Shown: piece after piece, positions 63,209 through 64,000 of the stretch | How positions within the stretch are numbered: position 1 is the first letter of the stretch | How the letters are laid out: the number at the start of each line of letters is the position of its first letter | The notes under the pieces: model-generated | What the model saw: the letters and a program-made list of their open reading frames with translations, nothing else | The model's database searches: none | What the model was told of the DNA's origin: nothing | NCBI GenBank assembly: GCA_021770825.1 | Contig: JAETQD010000003.1 | Coordinates: 173,037-237,036 of the forward strand | Origin: Clostridium sp. | Lineage (GTDB): Bacteria; Bacillota; Clostridia; Lachnospirales; Lachnospiraceae | Reading direction: 5' to 3' | Length of the DNA stretch: 64,000 bases | Made by a program: the position numbers and the translations under genes

Positions 63209-63274
63209 ACACAAGTGGTGCTGAGCACGTAAATCTGATTACGGTAACTATATTCAGCATTACTTGTGTTTTTT
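63209..63274 (+). terminator. terminator-like hairpin in the leader of the DUF2798 gene
   Basis: ACACAAGTGGTGCTGA (63209-63224) pairs with TCAGCATTACTTGTGT (63254-63269) over 16 positions, two of them G-T. An inner CGTAA/TTACG helix (63228-63232, 63239-63243) lies in the loop, and six T follow (63269-63274). GTGCTGAGCAC (63218-63228) could form a competing hairpin. It lies 26 bases before the start codon, with no room for a promoter after it. Confidence 0.65.
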
Positions 63275-63299
63275 GTGCGTAAAATCAGGAGGATTAGAA

Positions 63300-63845
63300 A
63301 TGCCGACAACACAATTTCAAAGGAAAGTTTTTGCTTTTTTGACCGTACTGGTGACCGTTCACGCGTATGTTTTTTACAGCTTATATGTGATAAACGGCAA
63401 TACGCTGATGAACGTGACAGGGGAAACCTCTGTGCTCCAGGCCATCCGTGCACAGGGCGGAGTCTATATGTTTGGAAAAATGCTGCCGATATGGGCGATT
63501 GTTCTGGTGGAATTTATCTTTGCATTCGGACTGGAATGCATGATGGGAAGTCCCTGTTCCTTTAAACTGGCCTGCCGGGTGTTTAACCCGCAGGAAAGCC
63601 ATCCGATGATTTTCGAGAGCGCTGTGATCTGTGCCACGGTTGGACTGATGTGTCCCGCCATGAGTTTCCTGGCCGCATGGTTTTATTATCCATACTATCA
63701 GGGCTTTTCCTTTATAACACTGCTGGCAAACTGGCTGAAGCTTGTTTGCTTCAATTTTCCGTTTGCGCATTTTACACAGTTGTTCTTCATACAGCCGTTC
63801 GTCAGAACCGTATTTAAATTTTTGCTGCGTATGACAGGCCATTAA
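63300..63845 (+). CDS. DUF2798-type membrane protein
   Basis: A 181-residue protein with four membrane helices, arranged as two related halves: FQRKVFAFLTVLVTVHAYVF and FESAVICATVGLMCPAMSFL, each followed by a second helix. This is the DUF2798 pattern (duplicated). Function unknown. AGGAGG precedes ATG 63300. Confidence 0.75.
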   Translation: MPTTQFQRKVFAFLTVLVTVHAYVFYSLYVINGNTLMNVTGETSVLQAIRAQGGVYMFGKMLPIWAIVLVEFIFAFGLECMMGSPCSFKLACRVFNPQESHPMIFESAVICATVGLMCPAMSFLAAWFYYPYYQGFSFITLLANWLKLVCFNFPFAHFTQLFFIQPFVRTVFKFLLRMTGH

Positions 63846-63849
63846 ACCG

Positions 63850-63890
63850 AAATACCGTGTATCCGGATGAATGGATACACGGTATTTTTT
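63850..63890 (+). terminator. strong intrinsic terminator after the DUF2798 gene
   Basis: AAATACCGTGTATCC (63850-63864) pairs perfectly with GGATACACGGTATTT (63873-63887), followed by TTT. Confidence 0.9.
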
Positions 63891-63916
63891 AATTTATAGG
63901 AAATTGCGATTTTGGA

Positions 63917-64000
63917 ATGGAGAAAAAAGAACAAGAGTTCATCGAACATATGTTAGATAAACTCTTGCCCGGGATGACGATAAGACGACACTGCCTAGAA
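63917..64000 (+). CDS. start of an unidentified gene cut by the window edge
   Basis: ATG 63917 opens 28 codons to the window end, beginning MEKKEQEFIEHMLDKLLPGM. There is no clear ribosome site (TTTGGA only). It follows a strong terminator, and the adjacent bases are AT-rich. Too short to assign. Confidence 0.35.
   Translation, partial: MEKKEQEFIEHMLDKLLPGMTIRRHCLE

Overview
The window looks like chromosome from a gut-type Clostridium-cluster XIVa Lachnospiraceae bacterium. I infer this from the gene families (purE-M-N-D, pyrF-K-D-E, SirTM sirtuin, Cdd1-like protein, hybrid kinases with SAYDW receivers), Gram-positive ribosome sites (GGAGG) and sigma-A promoters with 17-base spacers. Genus and species cannot be fixed from the sequence alone. 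No rRNA, tRNA, CRISPR array or intact transposase was seen.

Layout. 0-2 kb: the tail of a cell-wall-binding protein, a prolyl-tRNA editing enzyme and an RlmD-type rRNA methyltransferase. 2-8.5 kb: an AT-rich accessory block holding a second, divergent rlmD 3' end, a broken winged-helix gene and a GNAT gene. It also holds a sugar cassette (ROK repressor, polyol-type dehydrogenase, GPH transporter) bounded by a 185-bp direct repeat of about 95% identity. 8.6-11.4 kb: two flavin-binding PPOX proteins (one with a frameshifted ferredoxin tail), a zinc macrodomain and a class-M sirtuin. 11.6-26 kb: two related hybrid histidine kinases (one with its own HPt protein), a MATE pump broken by one amber codon, a Cdd1-like protein, GH42 beta-galactosidase, LysR and RecQ.

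26-37 kb: a GltS-type transporter, an ornithine-cyclodeaminase-like enzyme and an RpiR regulator with an elaborate control region, then endonuclease III, a diguanylate cyclase, D-amino-acid aminotransferase, a small alarmone synthetase, LrgAB and oligoendopeptidase F. 37.8-48.2 kb: conserved pyrimidine and purine operons separated by a VanZ protein and a long M29-like aminopeptidase. 48.5-64 kb: a patchwork of small DUF proteins, lipoproteins and hydrolases with many broken genes (XRE regulator, nitroreductase, SGNH hydrolase, lipoprotein), suggesting an eroding accessory region.

The signals I consider most worth a second look are: the repeat-bounded ROK cassette and its palindromic operator; the rlmD 3'-end duplication; the sirtuin/macrodomain/PPOX cluster; terminator-bearing leaders before the MATE pump and the DUF2798 gene; a 24-codon leader ORF coupled to gltS; and a strongly conserved promoter element in front of two unrelated lipoprotein genes.
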